6,449 nucleotides of DNA, taken from contig JAHZEH010000114.1 of NCBI GenBank assembly GCA_019421925.1, forward strand, positions 1 through 6,449, written 5' to 3'. This document shows positions 5,591 through 6,449 of this stretch, one piece after another. Below the pieces are notes generated by a model. It was not told the origin of the DNA. It made no database searches and saw only the letters and a list, made by a program, of their open reading frames with translations. Every line of letters begins with the position of its first letter. The first letter of the stretch is position 1. Position numbers and translations under genes: made by a program. The stretch is from Clostridia bacterium (GTDB taxonomy: Bacteria > Bacillota > Clostridia > Christensenellales > CALWSW01).

Positions 5591-6449
5591 ATTGTACCTG
5601 GGCCGCATAAAACTGGAAAGTTTCGTGTCCGTCATCACTCGGTGCAGGCGTCGATTTTGGGGTTGGCCTGGGGGTTGGTTTTGGGGTTGGAGTTGGCTTG
5701 GGGGCAGCTGTGGGGCTGGGCGTTTTCGTGGGTGCAGGCGTGGGGGAGGGGGAGACGTCCCCCAGGGATTCCCCCAGGTCGCTGCCCACGGACAAAGGAT
5801 CGCCCGCCGGATAGTGGACCGTAAAGGAACAGTGCAGGGAGTCCGGCCCTGTGACCGCCTCGCCGTCCACCGAGAGCTCGGGGTGCTGGGGAACCACATA
5901 GTATTCATAGGTGTGGCCGAAGAGGGCGGTTTTGTCCACGTGGGAGATGGCGCCCAGATCCCCCGGGAACTCCCCCAGGAGCTGGGGAGTACCTCCATCC
6001 TCGCTGCGGTAGATCTGGTAGAGGACAAACCGCTGCTTGGGGGTAAAGCTGATAATGGGAAGGCCGTCGTTGCCGGCATCCACCCGCATCTGCCCGGGCG
6101 GGGAGGGGATGACCCAGTAGTCAGTTTGGGTGTCCGGGGCGGTGTTTTCCGTGAAGTATTCCACCAGCACGGATTCGCTTGGCGTCAGCGCGTTGGCCAG
6201 CTTCAGCTGGTGCTCCTTTTTGAGGGATGCGTTGTCCAGACGGACGGAACGTACCCCCGCAGGCTGGGGGAAGAGGGGGGCTTCGCTCTGATCAGGATAC
6301 AGGTAGGTGAAGATGCGGGAGAGCAGCATGGCGGGGTAGGTGCCCCCTGTGGCATCCTTGGGCAGGGCGTGCCCGGCGTCCGTGTTGTCATACCCCATCC
6401 ATATAGCCGCAGCATACTCGGTGTTGTAGGCGACCATCCAGGCGTCCTT
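5589..6449 (-). CDS. Class A penicillin-binding protein (PBP1A-type), C-terminal part (partial at right edge)
   Basis: Class A PBPs polymerise and cross-link peptidoglycan outside the membrane. The visible 286 residues start inside the frame at KDAWMVAYNTEYAAAIWMGYD. This is the segment that usually follows the KTG active-site motif in the transpeptidase domain (compare KDAWFVGYTP...AAVWVGYD). The KTG itself, the catalytic SxxK and the glycosyltransferase domain lie off the right edge. After the end of the transpeptidase (about fragment residue 55) comes a linker. A fibronectin type III-like module follows at about 117-213 (YQIYRSEDGG...YEYYVVP). A Pro/Thr/Lys-rich tail spans about 233-270, and a short SDDGHETFQFYAAQVQ end follows. 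Such tails are common in Firmicutes PBP1 proteins and may bind or thread the cell wall. The stop TAA is embedded in the terminator. Whether the missing part is intact cannot be judged here. Confidence 0.9.
   Translation of the reverse strand, partial: KDAWMVAYNTEYAAAIWMGYDNTDAGHALPKDATGGTYPAMLLSRIFTYLYPDQSEAPLFPQPAGVRSVRLDNASLKKEHQLKLANALTPSESVLVEYFTENTAPDTQTDYWVIPSPPGQMRVDAGNDGLPIISFTPKQRFVLYQIYRSEDGGTPQLLGEFPGDLGAISHVDKTALFGHTYEYYVVPQHPELSVDGEAVTGPDSLHCSFTVHYPAGDPLSVGSDLGESLGDVSPSPTPAPTKTPSPTAAPKPTPTPKPTPRPTPKSTPAPSDDGHETFQFYAAQVQ
5655..5715 (+). repeat. G-rich repeat tract encoding the Pro/Thr tail of the PBP, with G-quadruplex potential
   Basis: TTTTGGGGTTGG occurs exactly at 5655-5666 and 5679-5690. 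G-runs of four or five lie at 5659-5662, 5670-5674, 5683-5686, 5700-5704 and 5712-5715, with GGTTGG units between them. An 11-bp direct repeat GGTGCAGGCGT flanks the tract at 5641-5651 and 5731-5741. Read on the minus strand, this encodes the alternating Pro-Thr/Lys tail. The repeats therefore reflect both the protein repeat and possible slippage. The first two loops (7 and 8 nt) are near the usual G4 limit and the third is 13 nt. Confidence 0.65.

Overview
The window looks like a chromosomal stretch of a GC-rich Clostridia member, probably of the Oscillospiraceae/Ruminococcaceae type. This is inferred from strong AGGAGG-type ribosome binding sites, use of TTG starts, strong avoidance of TTA/CTA/TCA codons, the cysteine desulfurase-thiI pairing common in Firmicutes, and a proline/threonine-tailed penicillin-binding protein. 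No mobile element, CRISPR array, tRNA or rRNA gene was seen. The organism is not proven by the sequence.

Layout from left to right. Positions 1-439 (minus strand) hold the N-terminal 146 residues of ThiI, the tRNA 4-thiouridine synthase; the rest lies off the left edge. After a 324-bp gap comes a complete cysteine desulfurase (764-1909, minus), which would supply persulfide sulfur to ThiI. An intergenic region of about 225 bp carries two back-to-back promoters. From it a large gene runs rightward (2135-4666, plus). It encodes an 843-residue membrane protein with an N-terminal zinc ribbon, a cytoplasmic linker of about 400 residues that is charged and probably disordered, one membrane helix, two tandem Ig-like repeats and a C-terminal beta domain. 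A strong hairpin at 4686-4723 separates it from a convergent minus-strand gene (4728-5366) for a small polytopic membrane protein of unknown function. Upstream of that gene is a G-rich intergenic segment with a canonical G-quadruplex motif. Next comes a terminator overlapping the stop codon of the last gene (5589-6449, minus), the C-terminal 286 residues of a class A penicillin-binding protein with a fibronectin-like module and a Pro/Thr tail.

The desulfurase and ThiI form a recognisable sulfur-transfer pair for tRNA thiolation. The zinc-ribbon protein and the PBP both act at or outside the membrane, but nothing in the sequence ties them together functionally. I see no convincing evidence of an entirely new multi-gene system. 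The least explained elements are the large zinc-ribbon membrane protein, the small membrane protein, the unusually long gap before thiI, and two G-quadruplex-prone tracts.
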